A stretch of 64,000 nt of DNA, from positions 620,001-684,000 of the forward strand of contig NZ_JAHEPS010000001.1 of NCBI RefSeq assembly GCF_018596335.1, given 5' to 3'. Shown piece after piece: positions 19,001 to 29,376 of the stretch. The notes below the pieces were generated by a model. It was not told where the DNA came from. It ran no database searches and saw nothing but the letters and a program-made list of their open reading frames with translations. The translations under genes were made by a program, and so were the position numbers. Every line of letters starts with the position of its first letter. Positions within the stretch are counted from its first letter, which is position 1. The stretch is from Shewanella jiangmenensis. Its GTDB lineage: Bacteria > Pseudomonadota > Gammaproteobacteria > Enterobacterales > Shewanellaceae.

Positions 19001-21382
19001 ATGAGTCTGACGGAACATTCAGCACTGATAGAACAGCTTAAGCCTCTGATGATGGAGCCTAATTTTTCTCAGGTGTTTGAGCAGCTTACCGAGGGGGAAT
19101 CCAATTCCACCCGCTTTTTGCTGAAAATGGAATTAAGCCGCCTGTGCAGTGATTGCACCCGCCTGATTGACCTGCGTGATAAATCGGAATTGCCCTGCAG
19201 TGAGCTGCGCCTAGGCGCCCAGACCCACTTTCTTGACGAGCCGGCAAAGCAGGCGCTGACCCAGTCCATCGCCCTTTATCAGGGCAAGTACACCATGGGC
19301 GTGTATGAAGATGTGATGACAGCACACCGCCAGCGGCGACAAAAGGCCCGCGATGTTAACGCCCCAGCTGGCGATATAAGCGAATCCCAGCCATTCAGCG
19401 TACCGGGCGTGGTGCTTGGCAATTACTTCAGCCGCACCGAAGAGCGGATGAATTACGCCATGAAAATCATGGTGTCGCAGCCGGGACGAGAAGAAATCGC
19501 CGGCATTACCGCCGATTTGTCAGTGAGCGGCGCGCGTATTCGCCTACCGGCCCGCCACCCGTTTTCCCTCGACAAGCCACTGAAAATCAAACTCACGGAG
19601 CTGAGTCAGGAATTTTACTACGAAGATTTGCAGCACGGCGTCGACTATCAGATTGTCAACGCCGAAGGCAATGGCGAGTACACCTGGATGCGCCTTAAGC
19701 GCCTCGGCGGCTCGGATGGTCTTGCCGAGATGCTCACCAACCTTATTCGCGGCTACAAATTCCGCTACAAGGTCGATATCAACGACGTGCTGGTCACGGC
19801 CACCGGGCTTGGCTTTGAGCGTCAGTACCTCGCGCACCTGCCGCACCTGCCGCTTTATCTTGACAATGCCGGTGATAAACCACGCCTGACCCACATGCTG
19901 CTGAGCCCCGACAATCAGGACATACTGCATTACTTTCTGGATGAAAATGATGTAAGTCAGCTCGAGGGCATGCTGACGCCAGGCCGCATCGCCATGGCGC
20001 TCAAACAGCCGGATGACGCAAGCCACCGCCTGTTTTTCAGCTTCACCCACAATGCCAACGGCAAACTGCATTTCTATTCGGCCTCATTAGCCGAGCTTAA
20101 ACACCGCAACGAGCGCGAGCTGTTTTTCGGCTTTGCCGCCAGCAAACCTGGATGGCGGGTGTTTCGCCTGACCCTTGATGCAATCGACCATGGCAAACGC
20201 TACAAGGCGGCGGTAGTGCCGGGCGACAGCGAAAACTACCCGTCGCTGACCGAGCAGCAGCTTGCCACTTTCAGCCACGTATTGCAGCTGCAGGACCTAA
20301 CCTCGGAGCAGGGGCGCGCGCAGTACCGCAGCTGGTACGACAACAGCAACGCCAACGCGCTCAAGGTCTACGGTCAGAAAAAGCTGCCCCAAAGCGGCAT
20401 CAAACCCGTGTCGATGGAGTTCAGCGAGCGGCGCCGCGAAGCCCGTTACGCCTTTAAAACCCTGGTACAACTGCAGCAGGGCGCCGTTAAAGTCGAGGGG
20501 CTCAGCCACGATATTTCCAGTCGTGGTCTGCAGCTGATCATCGATGCGCCGGCGGCACTTGAAGAAGGCAAACCTGTGATGCTGGCGCTGCCCAAACTGC
20601 AATCTATTGCGGGCAAAAGCCGCCTCGAAGCTCTGCCCTACCGACTGGTGCGCAGTCGCAAAGACGGTATGGTGCTGCACCTTGCCGCCGTGGTTGGTCA
20701 TGAGGTTCACGCCGGGGTGGAGTTTTTGAATAAGCTCATCATCCATAACCGCGACAAACTGCAGCACTTAAGCGAGAACAACAGCGAAAGCAAAGATTTA
20801 GCCGATGGCATGAAAAACCTGCTGATGCGCAGGCTTTATGGAGTGCCATTTTTTATCGAAAAAACTGCGAAGGCGATAATCGTCAGTCACCTTGGCATCA
20901 GCGTGCAGGGCAACGACATCAGCGACATGTTTGCCGCCCTGAGTCTTGAGCCGCAGCAATACAATCTGGCGCCGCTGCTTAGCGGTGGCGGTCTTAAACG
21001 GGATATTATCGACCCTATCCGCGCCATGCGCCCCAATGACGAAATGGGCTTTACCGAACTCTTTGTACAGGTGGTGCGCCAGTCCCGCGGTGGCGTGCTG
21101 GTTAAGTGTGTCCCCATCAGTGCCGTGGGCGATAATCAGGCGCAACAGGCTTTTATTCATCAGAGCAATCAGCTTGGCAAGTTTATGGCGCTGCGGCTTT
21201 ATCGCGGTATCGCGGGCAAACCGGACAACAGCGTGGTACGTAAAGAGCTTGAATATATTCAGGTTCATGCCCAGCACAAGGCCAAACAGCTTGAAGAGCA
21301 GTTAAGGCGCATTGTGGGCGTAGGTGAGCTTTTGGATATTACCGAAGAGATGCTGCTGCGCTTCCCCGCGTTATCACGCTGA
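19001..21382 (+). CDS. Large protein with two PilZ-like regions
   Basis: A 793-residue cytoplasmic protein with no signal peptide or membrane segment. A first PilZ-like region lies around residues 145-190 (RMNYAMKIMV, then ADLSVSGARIRL). A second, with the full signature, begins near residue 470 (ERRREARYAFKTL, then HDISSRGLQLII). The second keeps the RxxxR and DxSxxG features needed to bind c-di-GMP; the first lacks a clear arginine motif. The regions between and after are not recognised. It is divergent from radA across 105 bases. A 10-bp repeat covers the stop codon. The role is inferred only as c-di-GMP reception. Confidence 0.8.
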   Translation: MSLTEHSALIEQLKPLMMEPNFSQVFEQLTEGESNSTRFLLKMELSRLCSDCTRLIDLRDKSELPCSELRLGAQTHFLDEPAKQALTQSIALYQGKYTMGVYEDVMTAHRQRRQKARDVNAPAGDISESQPFSVPGVVLGNYFSRTEERMNYAMKIMVSQPGREEIAGITADLSVSGARIRLPARHPFSLDKPLKIKLTELSQEFYYEDLQHGVDYQIVNAEGNGEYTWMRLKRLGGSDGLAEMLTNLIRGYKFRYKVDINDVLVTATGLGFERQYLAHLPHLPLYLDNAGDKPRLTHMLLSPDNQDILHYFLDENDVSQLEGMLTPGRIAMALKQPDDASHRLFFSFTHNANGKLHFYSASLAELKHRNERELFFGFAASKPGWRVFRLTLDAIDHGKRYKAAVVPGDSENYPSLTEQQLATFSHVLQLQDLTSEQGRAQYRSWYDNSNANALKVYGQKKLPQSGIKPVSMEFSERRREARYAFKTLVQLQQGAVKVEGLSHDISSRGLQLIIDAPAALEEGKPVMLALPKLQSIAGKSRLEALPYRLVRSRKDGMVLHLAAVVGHEVHAGVEFLNKLIIHNRDKLQHLSENNSESKDLADGMKNLLMRRLYGVPFFIEKTAKAIIVSHLGISVQGNDISDMFAALSLEPQQYNLAPLLSGGGLKRDIIDPIRAMRPNDEMGFTELFVQVVRQSRGGVLVKCVPISAVGDNQAQQAFIHQSNQLGKFMALRLYRGIAGKPDNSVVRKELEYIQVHAQHKAKQLEEQLRRIVGVGELLDITEEMLLRFPALSR

Positions 21383-21406
21383 GAGTCGCTGAGTCTCGCT
21401 GAGCCA
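21377..21406. repeat. 10-bp degenerate tandem array, 3 units
   Basis: Units CGCTGAGAGT, CGCTGAGTCT and CGCTGAGCCA lie at 21377, 21387 and 21397. The TGA stop of the large PilZ gene is inside the first unit, and the same TGA recurs in each copy. Confidence 0.75.
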
Positions 21407-21520
21407 AGCTGCTGTGTCATCATCAGCGACAGAGGTTGAGACTAACGCGTTTAATCGCCCAAGCCTTTCCTCATCCTTATCTAAGCCACGCGCAAGCCTT
21501 ATCTGCCCCAGGCATTAGCC

Positions 21521-22519
21521 TTAGTCTTTCAGGCCCAGCATATCAAAGCCAAGCAGCCAGTCTGCAACTGCCGGAAAGTGATCCACCGGCGCGTCCATAT
21601 GGGTCAGCATACCGGCGTGGTCATAGTCGTGTAAAAAGCCATTGGCGCGCGACAGCAAGGTAAAACGGGCGTTTACGGCATGGCACTCGGCCATCATGTC
21701 TTTCACATCACTTGGATTGCCAAGCACAGTGTCGCGCTCACCGGCGATAAACCAGGCCGCAGGTAAGCCATGTTTTGCCGCAGCCGCCGCGTAATCGAAA
21801 CCATCGTCGTGATCAATCCAGTCGCCGCGGACCCAATCAATGCTTTCACTCAAGGAGGCGCGGCTTTCGTTATCCATGCCAAGGCGCAGCGCATCGGCTG
21901 GCAAGAAGCCTTTTCCTTTGGCGATGGCCGGCGCCAGCCGGTTCCAGAACAGATCCACCATGGCCCATTTTTTCACCGAGCTCACCTTGATAGTGCGTTT
22001 GCTGCCAAACGTCAGCAGCGACTGCACCTCGCGCTGCACATCATTAAAACGCACCAGGCAACTTGCCATCAGCACGCCGCCCCAGGAATGGGCGCACCAA
22101 TTCAGCTTTTTGCCGGGGTGGCGGTTTGACACAAAGCGGTGCGCCAGCGGCAGCTGCTCGCGGATCACCAGCCCCTGCCCCGGATCAAACCCCTTGGCTA
22201 GTTTTGGGGTGCTGAGCCCCCGTCCGGCGCTGTCGAGCACGTACACATCAAAGCCCTGACGGGCCAAAAAGCAGCCAAGCCCACGACCGGACTCACTGTA
22301 AAACACCCGCCCATTGGACATGGCGCCATGGAGCATCAGCACGGGCGATAACCCGGAATGCGCCTTAACCGGGGCGATATGACGCAGATGCAGCGCGCCG
22401 TCGCCATAGGGGATAAACAGCGATTGCTGGATGATGTCGCCAGGCATACCTGCCTTTTTTGAGGCGGCCGGCTCATTCGGTGAGGCTATGGAAGCGGAAG
22501 CTAACTGCAAAGATGTCAT
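21521..22519 (-). CDS. Alpha/beta hydrolase
   Basis: A 332-residue alpha/beta-hydrolase. The nucleophile elbow AHSWGG is visible within LNWCAHSWGGVLMAS, and an oxyanion-hole segment MLHGAMSNGRVF precedes it. A late Asp/His pair is plausible in FIAGERDTVLG and HDYDHAGMLTH. The fold covers esterases, lipases and acyl-transferring enzymes, and the substrate cannot be read from sequence. I took the ATG at 22519; a TTG at 22579 would add 20 residues without hydrolase sequence. Neither start has a strong ribosome binding site. It lies downstream of serB in the same direction, with a repeat-rich 143-base gap. Confidence 0.75.
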   Translation of the reverse strand: MTSLQLASASIASPNEPAASKKAGMPGDIIQQSLFIPYGDGALHLRHIAPVKAHSGLSPVLMLHGAMSNGRVFYSESGRGLGCFLARQGFDVYVLDSAGRGLSTPKLAKGFDPGQGLVIREQLPLAHRFVSNRHPGKKLNWCAHSWGGVLMASCLVRFNDVQREVQSLLTFGSKRTIKVSSVKKWAMVDLFWNRLAPAIAKGKGFLPADALRLGMDNESRASLSESIDWVRGDWIDHDDGFDYAAAAAKHGLPAAWFIAGERDTVLGNPSDVKDMMAECHAVNARFTLLSRANGFLHDYDHAGMLTHMDAPVDHFPAVADWLLGFDMLGLKD

Positions 22520-22603
22520 AAAATAAGAGGTTCTGTGCCCGGGCCAATATTCAATCACCCTAAACCAGAGCACAGACAAAACTCAAGAGTAATTACTCAA
22601 GCT

Positions 22604-22661
22604 CGCGGCTATAAAAGTCGCAACTGTAAAAGGCTCGACTGCGAAAGCCGCGGGCAAAGGG
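22604..22661. repeat. 15-bp degenerate tandem array, about 4 units
   Basis: Units at 22604, 22619, 22634 and a shorter one at 22649 share the pattern CGCGRCTGYAAAAGS. The array ends at the serB stop codon (serB reads leftwards and ends at 22663), so on the transcribed strand it begins directly after that stop. Confidence 0.65.
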
Positions 22662-22662
22662 A

Positions 22663-23628
22663 TCAGGCCCTGAGTAAAAACGGCAATACCCGTAAATCCA
22701 GCGTGTTAATGCAGGCCTTGGCGGCCGCCGCCAGCTTGGGCTTGGCATGGAAGGCTATACCGAAATCGGCACGTTGCACCATGGGGATGTCGTTGGCGCC
22801 ATCGCCAATAGCAAGACACTGCCCATCACCCATGCCATATTCAGCGCCAAGGCGGCTCACCACATCGGCCTTGTACTTCGCATCCACCACTGTGCCTGTC
22901 ACCTCGCCTGTAAGCTTGCCATCAACTATTACCAGCTCATTGGCAAAGGCAGCGTCCAATCCAAGCTGCGCCTTAAGATGCCCGACAAATGGCGTGAAAC
23001 CACCGGACGCCAATGCCAGGCGCCAGCCGTGTGATTTAAGCTCGGCAAGCATCTCGGTAAGGCCTTCCATTAGCGGCAGGCGGCTGCAAAGGTCATCGAT
23101 TATTGCCGCATCGGCGCCGGCAAGTTTGGACACCCTAAGCCTTAAGCTTTGCTCAAAATCAAGCTCGCCCTGCATGGCGCGTTCAGTCACTTCGGCAACG
23201 GCCTCACCAACGCCAGCCATGGCGGCAAGCTCATCAATACACTCGATTTTAATGGCGGTGGAATCCATGTCCATGACAAGAAGCCCCGGCACCGACAGCC
23301 GCGCCAGCGCCGATGTGAGCACAAAGCACTCGAGCGCAGCTTCATTCGCGGCGGCTACCGCATTGCAAGCAGAAGCCACTGCGTTACCATCATCAGTAAG
23401 CACCTCAAGGCCAAACAGGGCATTGTGACGCTGAAGTACGGCCACCGAAACACTGAATTCGGCAAGTTTTGCCAGTACCACAGGGGTAAGCGTCGGCGCA
23501 TCCCACACCAAACGCACACAAGTGCTTGCAACGACTTCTTGCTCGGTGTGCATCCGGATACGCTGTGGATGGGCGCTGGCAAGCTCTGACAGTGCGATTG
23601 CAAGGTGACTCGTGCGGGTGTTTTCCAT
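22663..23628 (-). CDS. serB: SerB, phosphoserine phosphatase
   Basis: A 321-residue HAD-family phosphatase that makes L-serine from O-phosphoserine in the last step of serine synthesis. The catalytic motifs are present: VMDMDST (nucleophile Asp and general-acid Asp), ALASGGF and GDGANDI. The N-terminal 100 residues form the regulatory extension typical of gammaproteobacterial SerB. GGAG lies upstream of the ATG. It is divergent from smp across 77 bases, the same arrangement as in E. coli. Confidence 0.96.
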   Translation of the reverse strand: MENTRTSHLAIALSELASAHPQRIRMHTEQEVVASTCVRLVWDAPTLTPVVLAKLAEFSVSVAVLQRHNALFGLEVLTDDGNAVASACNAVAAANEAALECFVLTSALARLSVPGLLVMDMDSTAIKIECIDELAAMAGVGEAVAEVTERAMQGELDFEQSLRLRVSKLAGADAAIIDDLCSRLPLMEGLTEMLAELKSHGWRLALASGGFTPFVGHLKAQLGLDAAFANELVIVDGKLTGEVTGTVVDAKYKADVVSRLGAEYGMGDGQCLAIGDGANDIPMVQRADFGIAFHAKPKLAAAAKACINTLDLRVLPFLLRA

Positions 23629-23705
23629 GGGTTTAAATTCTCCTGCTATCCGCTTTGAGTCATATCCTTTATGATTAGCTCAAAGGGTCAAAATCAAGGG
23701 TCAAG

Positions 23706-24566
23706 GTGTTGTATCTTAAAGGACTAAAGAAAAGCCATAAAATCAGCCGACTGCTGCAGATTGCCATCGCGCTGGCCTTGCTCGCAGGGCTGGTCCAATT
23801 GTGGCAGTCAAGCCTACTACAAGGTCAGCAGCTTCTGAAGTCCCAAACCGAAAAGATGGCGCGGTTATTGGTACAGCAGACGGCTTATGGCGCAGCACCG
23901 GCGTTGCTGTTACAGAACGATGAACAGTTACAATGGCTGGCCATGGCTTTGGTGGAAGATCCCAAGGTGATGTCGGCGGCCATTTATGGCGAGCAAGGCA
24001 CCAGGCTGTCGTTTGCCCAGCGGGTGTCGGACGACATGCTTGAGCCGGATTCAGACGAGCTGAAGGCACTGCTGGCGCCCTACCCGCCCTATGTGGAGCC
24101 TGTGGTTCAGGACAACAAGAACCTGGGCTATGTGGAAGTCAGGCTCGATCCCAAGTTGTTTTTGGCCGAAATTGAGCAGGCCCATCAGCTCAATATGGAT
24201 CAGCAACAAATCATGCTACTGGTTGCCGGGCTGATTGGCATGTTGCTCTCCCGCGCCATGTCTTACAAACGGGCCCACTTCGACAGGCGTAAATACCGCG
24301 CCAAACGCATTAAGGCCGCGACAAAAGCTGCCGAAAAGGCGGCCGCCAAAGCCGCTGCAGCCGAAGCGAGTGCCGCAGTAAGCGATGCGACAGTTAGCGA
24401 TGCCGACAGCAGTTGTGACCAAGGCAGCGCCGCTCAAGAAGCTTGCGCTAAGACAGAAACTTGCGCCAAGAAAGATGTCAAAAATGCCAAAGACGCTAAA
24501 GACGCCGAATCCGCGGACGACGCGGAAAAATCCGCAGCTAAGCAGGCCGATGAGACTACAAAATAA
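23706..24566 (+). CDS. smp: Smp/YtjB-family membrane protein with Ala/Lys-rich tail
   Basis: A 286-residue protein related to Smp (YtjB/AhpA) of enterobacteria, found next to serB. It has an N-terminal membrane segment (about residues 16-36), a periplasmic domain, and a second membrane segment (IMLLVAGLIGMLLSRAMSY). A cytoplasmic tail of about 90 residues follows, dominated by Ala, Lys, Asp and Glu (for example AATKAAEKAAAKAAAAEAS). The start is GTG at 23706 with AAGG directly upstream, or the TTG one codon later. The family has no firm function; a role at the cell envelope is inferred. A hairpin terminator is shared with deoD. Confidence 0.8.
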   Translation: MLYLKGLKKSHKISRLLQIAIALALLAGLVQLWQSSLLQGQQLLKSQTEKMARLLVQQTAYGAAPALLLQNDEQLQWLAMALVEDPKVMSAAIYGEQGTRLSFAQRVSDDMLEPDSDELKALLAPYPPYVEPVVQDNKNLGYVEVRLDPKLFLAEIEQAHQLNMDQQQIMLLVAGLIGMLLSRAMSYKRAHFDRRKYRAKRIKAATKAAEKAAAKAAAAEASAAVSDATVSDADSSCDQGSAAQEACAKTETCAKKDVKNAKDAKDAESADDAEKSAAKQADETTK

Positions 24567-24638
24567 GGCGGCAATGCAATAACTGCAAACTCGCGCGCTG
24601 ACATCGAGACGCGCTTACGAGTAGATGCAGTAAAACAA

Positions 24639-24665
24639 AACAGGCTCCCGAGGGAGCCTGTTTTT
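24639..24665. terminator. Bidirectional terminator between smp and deoD
   Basis: CAGGCTCC at 24641-24648 pairs with GGAGCCTG at 24653-24660 around a CGAG loop. An A-run on the left and TTTTTA on the right let it serve both convergent genes. Confidence 0.88.
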
Positions 24666-24724
24666 ATTGGCAGGCAGTGCTGCCGGATGTCATCAAACCC
24701 TTATCGGTTGGATACCAGGTTGGA

Positions 24725-25435
24725 TTACAGGTTGATAGCCGCGTCCAGAGTCATCACGATCATGTCGTTGAAGGTGGTCTGACGCTCATCAGAAGTGGTC
24801 TTTTCACCGGTACGGATGTGATCAGATACAGTCACCACACACAGGGCGCGGGCGCCAAACTCGTGGGCTACACCGTACAGACCGGCCGCTTCCATTTCTA
24901 CGCCAAGAACGCCCATGCGCTCCATTACGTCGAACATTTCTGGCTCAGGGGTGTAGAACAGATCGGCAGAGAATACGTTACCTACGCGGGTCTTGATACC
25001 GTGTGACTTGGCAGACTCAACCACGGCGCTCAAAAGCTCGTAGTTGGCGATGGCAGCAAAGTCCTGGCCTTTGAAACGCAGGCGGTTAACCTGAGAATCG
25101 GTACAGGCGCCCATGCCGATGATCACGTCACGTACTTTAACGTCGGTGCTGATAGCGCCGCAGGTACCTACGCGGATAAGGTTCTTCACGCCGTAGTCTT
25201 TGATAAGCTCAGTTGCGTAAATAGAGCAGCTTGGGATACCCATGCCAGAGCCCATCACAGAGATGCGCTTGCCCTTGTAAGTGCCGGTGAAGCCCAGCAT
25301 GTTACGTACGTCAGTTACCTGCACAACGTCTTCGAGGAAGGTTTCAGCAATGTACTTGGCGCGCAGTGGATCGCCTGGGAAAAGTACAGTTTCTGCAAAT
25401 GCACCTTCAACGGCATTAATGTGTGGTGTAGCCAT
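24725..25435 (-). CDS. deoD: DeoD, purine nucleoside phosphorylase
   Basis: A 236-residue trimeric-fold purine nucleoside phosphorylase of the bacterial hexameric class. It splits purine (deoxy)nucleosides with phosphate into base and (deoxy)ribose 1-phosphate. Family blocks are [35 protein letters not shown] and [10 protein letters not shown] with the catalytic Asp. The start at 25435 follows AGGGG. The longer frame to 25504 adds 23 residues not seen in the family. It is the last gene of the deo group, 92 bases after deoB. Confidence 0.97.
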   Translation of the reverse strand: MATPHINAVEGAFAETVLFPGDPLRAKYIAETFLEDVVQVTDVRNMLGFTGTYKGKRISVMGSGMGIPSCSIYATELIKDYGVKNLIRVGTCGAISTDVKVRDVIIGMGACTDSQVNRLRFKGQDFAAIANYELLSAVVESAKSHGIKTRVGNVFSADLFYTPEPEMFDVMERMGVLGVEMEAAGLYGVAHEFGARALCVVTVSDHIRTGEKTTSDERQTTFNDMIVMTLDAAINL

Positions 25436-25527
25436 CTGTTTAACCCCTGTATTTTTGTTAAGACTTAAGTCTTTGATAATAGGCGACTCAAAGGGAGCCG
25501 CCAAAACGAAACATTTTCAGCGTGCGT

Positions 25528-26754
25528 TTACTTTGCCGCCGCGACAAAAGATTCGCCATACTCCATCGGACTTAATCCGAAGTAATGGGCAATCGACTGC
25601 CCTATGTCGGCAAAGGTGCTGCGCTTGCCAAGGGAACCCGCCTTGAGGCCGGCGCCGTATGCAAGTACCGGCACAAACTCACGGGTGTGATCCGTACCCT
25701 GCCAGGTCGGGTCGCAGCCATGGTCGGCAGTCAGCAGCAGCAAATCATCTTTCTCAAGCAGCGCCATCAGCTCAGGCAAGCGGGCATCGAAATATTCCAG
25801 CGCCTTGGCATAGCCTGACACGTCGCGGCGATGGCCGTAATGAGAGTCGAAATCCACAAAGTTGGTGAAGACTATAGTGTTGTCACCGGCTTGTTTGATT
25901 TGCTCAAGTGTGGCATCAAACAAGTCTTCAAGCCCGGAGGCCTTCACCTTTTTGGTGATGCCACAGTGGGCGTAAATATCGGAAATCTTACCTACGCTGA
26001 CCACATCACCACCGGCTTCTTTAAGCTTGTCGAGCACGGTTTTTGATGGCGGCTCAACGGCATAGTCGCGACGGTTACCGGTACGGGCAAAGTCGCTTGG
26101 GCCGGTGCCAACAAATGGACGGGCAATTACGCGGCCGATGTTGTAAGGCTCAAGCTCTTCGCGGGCGATTTCACACAGGCGGTAGAGATTCTCAAGCCCA
26201 AAGCTTTCTTCGTGGCAGGCAATCTGGAACACGCTGTCGGCGGAGGTGTAGAAAATCGGCTTGCCGGTTGTCATGTGCTCCACGCCGAGCTCTTCGAGAA
26301 TCGTGGTACCGGACGCGTGGCAGTTACCCAAAAAGTCAGTCAGACCAGCGCGCTCAAGAATTTTGTCGGTCAGTTCTTTCGGGAACGAATTGGTGTGGTC
26401 GCTGAAGTAGCCCCATTCGAACAGCACAGGAACACCGGCCATTTCCCAGTGACCACTGGGCGTGTCTTTACCTGAGCTGAGCTCCTGGCAATGACCGTAA
26501 GCGCCAATAATATCCACGTTATCGCCAAAACCCGCGGCAAAGCTGCCGGTGGCTTCTTTGCCCGCATGGCCAAGGCCCAGACGGCTTAAGTTTGGCAGTT
26601 TGAGCTCACCAGAGCGGCCCACGTCGGCCTTGCCCTCGGCGCACATTTTGGCGATATGACCAAAGGTGTTGGAACCGACATCGCCAAACTTGTCGGCGTC
26701 ATCGGCAGCACCAATGCCAAAGGAGTCGAGCATCAGAATAATGGTACGTTTCAT
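25528..26754 (-). CDS. deoB: DeoB, phosphopentomutase
   Basis: A 408-residue metal-dependent mutase of the alkaline-phosphatase superfamily. It interconverts (deoxy)ribose 1-phosphate and 5-phosphate, linking DeoA and DeoD to DeoC. Metal-binding motifs are [12 protein letters not shown] at the N-terminus and [10 protein letters not shown] near the C-terminus. AAGGGG lies seven bases before the ATG, and the gene starts 12 bases after the deoA stop, so the two are co-transcribed. Confidence 0.97.
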   Translation of the reverse strand: MKRTIILMLDSFGIGAADDADKFGDVGSNTFGHIAKMCAEGKADVGRSGELKLPNLSRLGLGHAGKEATGSFAAGFGDNVDIIGAYGHCQELSSGKDTPSGHWEMAGVPVLFEWGYFSDHTNSFPKELTDKILERAGLTDFLGNCHASGTTILEELGVEHMTTGKPIFYTSADSVFQIACHEESFGLENLYRLCEIAREELEPYNIGRVIARPFVGTGPSDFARTGNRRDYAVEPPSKTVLDKLKEAGGDVVSVGKISDIYAHCGITKKVKASGLEDLFDATLEQIKQAGDNTIVFTNFVDFDSHYGHRRDVSGYAKALEYFDARLPELMALLEKDDLLLLTADHGCDPTWQGTDHTREFVPVLAYGAGLKAGSLGKRSTFADIGQSIAHYFGLSPMEYGESFVAAAK

Positions 26755-26766
26755 AACTTGTTCCCC

Positions 26767-28098
26767 TTACAGATCGCCGGCACGTACGTACTGGTAGATC
26801 TCAGGTGTTTTTTCAGGTTGTTTGTCGGCTATCTGGATAGCGCCGCGCACCGCACGGGCCGCTTCCTCAAAGGCTGCTTCAGATTGAGCATGGATAACCG
26901 CCAAGGGTGTGTCGCTATCGATTGCCTGGCCAAGGGCACAAACATTGGACAAACCGACACTGTAATCGAGCGCATCGCCGGGCTTGCGACGACCGCCGCC
27001 TAAAGTCACTACGGCCAGACCCAGTTCTCGGGTCACCATACTATAGGCAAAGCCTGAACGTTCTGCGTAAACCGGACGCACGATGGACGCCTTGGGCAGA
27101 TACTTGTCGTAGCTTTCAACGAAGTCGGCTGGGCCACCGAGCCCTGCGACCATCTTGCCGAAAATCTCGGCGGCGCGGCCATTATCGAGCACGGCATTGA
27201 GCTTGCTGCGGGCGTCGGCCTCGCTTGAGGCGAGGCCTCCCAGCTGCAACATCTCGGCGCAAAGACCCATGGTCACTTCATAGAGGCGTGGATTGCGGTA
27301 TTTGCCGGTCAAAAAGTCCACTGCTTCTTTGACTTCCAGCGCGTTACCGGCGCAGGAGGCAAGCACCTGATTCATGTCGGTGAGCAGCGCTGTGGTCTTG
27401 GTACCGGCACCGTTGGCAACAGCAGTGATGGAGCGGGCAAGTTCCAGTGACGCTTCGTAGGTCGGCATAAAGGCGCCGCTGCCCACTTTCACATCCATCG
27501 CCAGCGCATCGAGGCCTGCGGCGAGTTTCTTTGACAGAATCGAGGCAGTAATGAGCGAAATGGATTCAACGGTGGCGGTATTGTCACGAATCGAATAGAA
27601 GCGCTTGTCGGCAGGCACCAAATCACCTGTCTGACCGATAATCGCCACACCGGCTTCTTTCACGACCTTACGGAACAGCTCACTCGATGGCTCGGTCTGA
27701 TAGCCGGGAATGGCATCAAACTTGTCCAGGGTGCCACCGGTGTGACCAAGGCCTCGGCCTGAAATCATCGGCACATAACCACCGCAGGCGGCGACCATGG
27801 GGCCAAGCATCAGCGAAATCACATCGCCAACACCGCCGGTACTGTGCTTGTCGATAACCGGGCCGTTCAGGCCCAGGCTGTCCCAATTGAGCACAGTGCC
27901 TGAGTCGCGCATGGCCGTGGTCAACGCAATGCGCTCATCCATGGTCATGTCATTGAAATACACCGCCATACCCAGCGCGGCAATCTGTCCTTCGGATACG
28001 CTGCCATCGGTAATGCCCTTAACGAAGAATTGAATTTCTTGGTTAGTGAGCGCATCACCGTTACGTTTTTTGCGAATAATCTCTTGTGCCAGAAACAT
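26767..28098 (-). CDS. deoA: DeoA, thymidine phosphorylase
   Basis: A 443-residue pyrimidine nucleoside phosphorylase of usual length. It converts thymidine and deoxyuridine to base plus deoxyribose 1-phosphate. The phosphate-binding block KHSTGGVGD and the [15 protein letters not shown] segment are present. GGAG precedes the ATG. A 156-base gap separates it from deoC upstream, larger than the other gaps of the group, and may hold a second promoter. Confidence 0.97.
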   Translation of the reverse strand: MFLAQEIIRKKRNGDALTNQEIQFFVKGITDGSVSEGQIAALGMAVYFNDMTMDERIALTTAMRDSGTVLNWDSLGLNGPVIDKHSTGGVGDVISLMLGPMVAACGGYVPMISGRGLGHTGGTLDKFDAIPGYQTEPSSELFRKVVKEAGVAIIGQTGDLVPADKRFYSIRDNTATVESISLITASILSKKLAAGLDALAMDVKVGSGAFMPTYEASLELARSITAVANGAGTKTTALLTDMNQVLASCAGNALEVKEAVDFLTGKYRNPRLYEVTMGLCAEMLQLGGLASSEADARSKLNAVLDNGRAAEIFGKMVAGLGGPADFVESYDKYLPKASIVRPVYAERSGFAYSMVTRELGLAVVTLGGGRRKPGDALDYSVGLSNVCALGQAIDSDTPLAVIHAQSEAAFEEAARAVRGAIQIADKQPEKTPEIYQYVRAGDL

Positions 28099-28254
28099 AC
28101 TGCTGTCTCCAAGAATGTCAGTGGCTTTCAGAATTCTACCAAAACCACCGACATTTCATCCTCTGGAACGCCAAAACTGTAAAAATATTACAAAGCCATA
28201 TTAGCTAAAGATGAAGCTTACCGTTTCGACGCGGATCACAAATCCTGCCGTGGA

Positions 28255-29028
28255 TCAGTAGCCCTGTGCACCTTTGGGTGCATCAGACAGCTCCAGGGTG
28301 TGCAGCAGGCTGCCAAGCAGGCTGGAGGCACCGAAACGGAAGGTACGCGGGGTTACCCAGTCTTCACCCAGAATACGGGCAGCAGTGCCAAGGAACTCAG
28401 CAGCAGCGGCAGCATCACGTACGCCACCGGCTGGCTTAAAGCCAACGGCACGGTTCTTTTCGGCAATCACGGTCAGCATGATTTCAGCCGCTTCCAGCGT
28501 GGCGTTTACAGGCACTTTACCGGTAGAGGTTTTGATAAAGTCAGCGCCGGCATCGATAGAGATTTCAGAGGCTTTACGGATGAGGGCTGGGTCTTTCAGC
28601 TCACCGGACTCGATGATGACTTTAAGGAGCACATCGTCACCGCACGCTTCTTTACAGGCCTTTACCAGCTCGAAACCAACGGTTTCATCGCCTTCCATCA
28701 GGGCGCGGTATGGGAATACCACGTCAACTTCATCGGCGCCGTAGGCAACGGCTGCGCGGGTTTCCAGCACGGCAATGGCGATATCATCGTTACCATGGGG
28801 GAAGTTGGTGACAGTGGCAATCTGGATATCTTCAGCATCCAATTCCATCAGGGTCTTGCGTGCGATAGGAATAAAACGGGGATAAATACAGATGGCGGCA
28901 GTGTGGCCGGCCGGGGTCACGGCTTTTTTACACAGTTCAATGACTTTCTCAGCGGTATCGTCATCATTCAGCGTTGTGAGGTCCATCAACTCAATGGCAC
29001 GCTGGGCTGCTTTTTTAAGATCGCTCAT
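28255..29028 (-). CDS. deoC: DeoC, deoxyribose-phosphate aldolase
   Basis: A 257-residue class I aldolase that splits deoxyribose 5-phosphate into glyceraldehyde 3-phosphate and acetaldehyde. The Schiff-base lysine lies in DFIKTSTGK, and the second lysine segment is [14 protein letters not shown] lies before the ATG. It is the first gene of the deo group in the direction of transcription. Its upstream region borders the end of the Tsx-like channel gene. Confidence 0.97.
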   Translation of the reverse strand: MSDLKKAAQRAIELMDLTTLNDDDTAEKVIELCKKAVTPAGHTAAICIYPRFIPIARKTLMELDAEDIQIATVTNFPHGNDDIAIAVLETRAAVAYGADEVDVVFPYRALMEGDETVGFELVKACKEACGDDVLLKVIIESGELKDPALIRKASEISIDAGADFIKTSTGKVPVNATLEAAEIMLTVIAEKNRAVGFKPAGGVRDAAAAAEFLGTAARILGEDWVTPRTFRFGASSLLGSLLHTLELSDAPKGAQGY

Positions 29029-29376
29029 AGTTGTTCTCCGAGACGTAATTCAATTGAAACAGAAATCGTGTCCAGGGCAACGCCTTGCGGTGGCAGGTTG
29101 TTCGAATAATTATGGCCGGGCCTTCAGGCGGTGCCTTATGCCTTTTCAGGGCATAGTTACAGGTATTCAGTGTCGATAATGTTTACCACGACTTGAATCC
29201 TTGAAGACCGGAAAGGGGAAACTGAGCGTTTCTGCTTTCCGCGAAAAATCCCTTTTAACGCGAGAGCTCACAAACCTTACTTAAACATGCTCTTGGGGAT
29301 AAAACCATGCTTGAGTAAAGATTAAGACCTAAGCATTAAGTGTGGAGCCGTGCAGCGCACGGCTCCAACAGTACAA
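29029..29376. other. deoC upstream region
   Basis: 348 bases without a gene, between the Tsx-like gene and deoC, both read leftwards. It should contain the deo promoter and operators. I see a perfect 10-bp hairpin near the right end (29344-29366) and two partial direct copies of MCATGCTYTKRG near 29285 and 29307. I could not identify a convincing CRP or CytR site. Confidence 0.5.
29344..29366 (-). terminator. Hairpin after the Tsx-like gene
   Basis: GGAGCCGTGC (29344-29353) pairs perfectly with 29357-29366 around a three-base loop, 10 bases after the stop of the channel gene. The T-run is poor on the transcribed side, so it may stabilise mRNA as much as terminate. Confidence 0.6.

Noticed and set aside
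28225..28245. CRP-like site between deoC and deoA
   Set aside because: Only one half-site (ATCACA) is good; the other half matches three of five positions.
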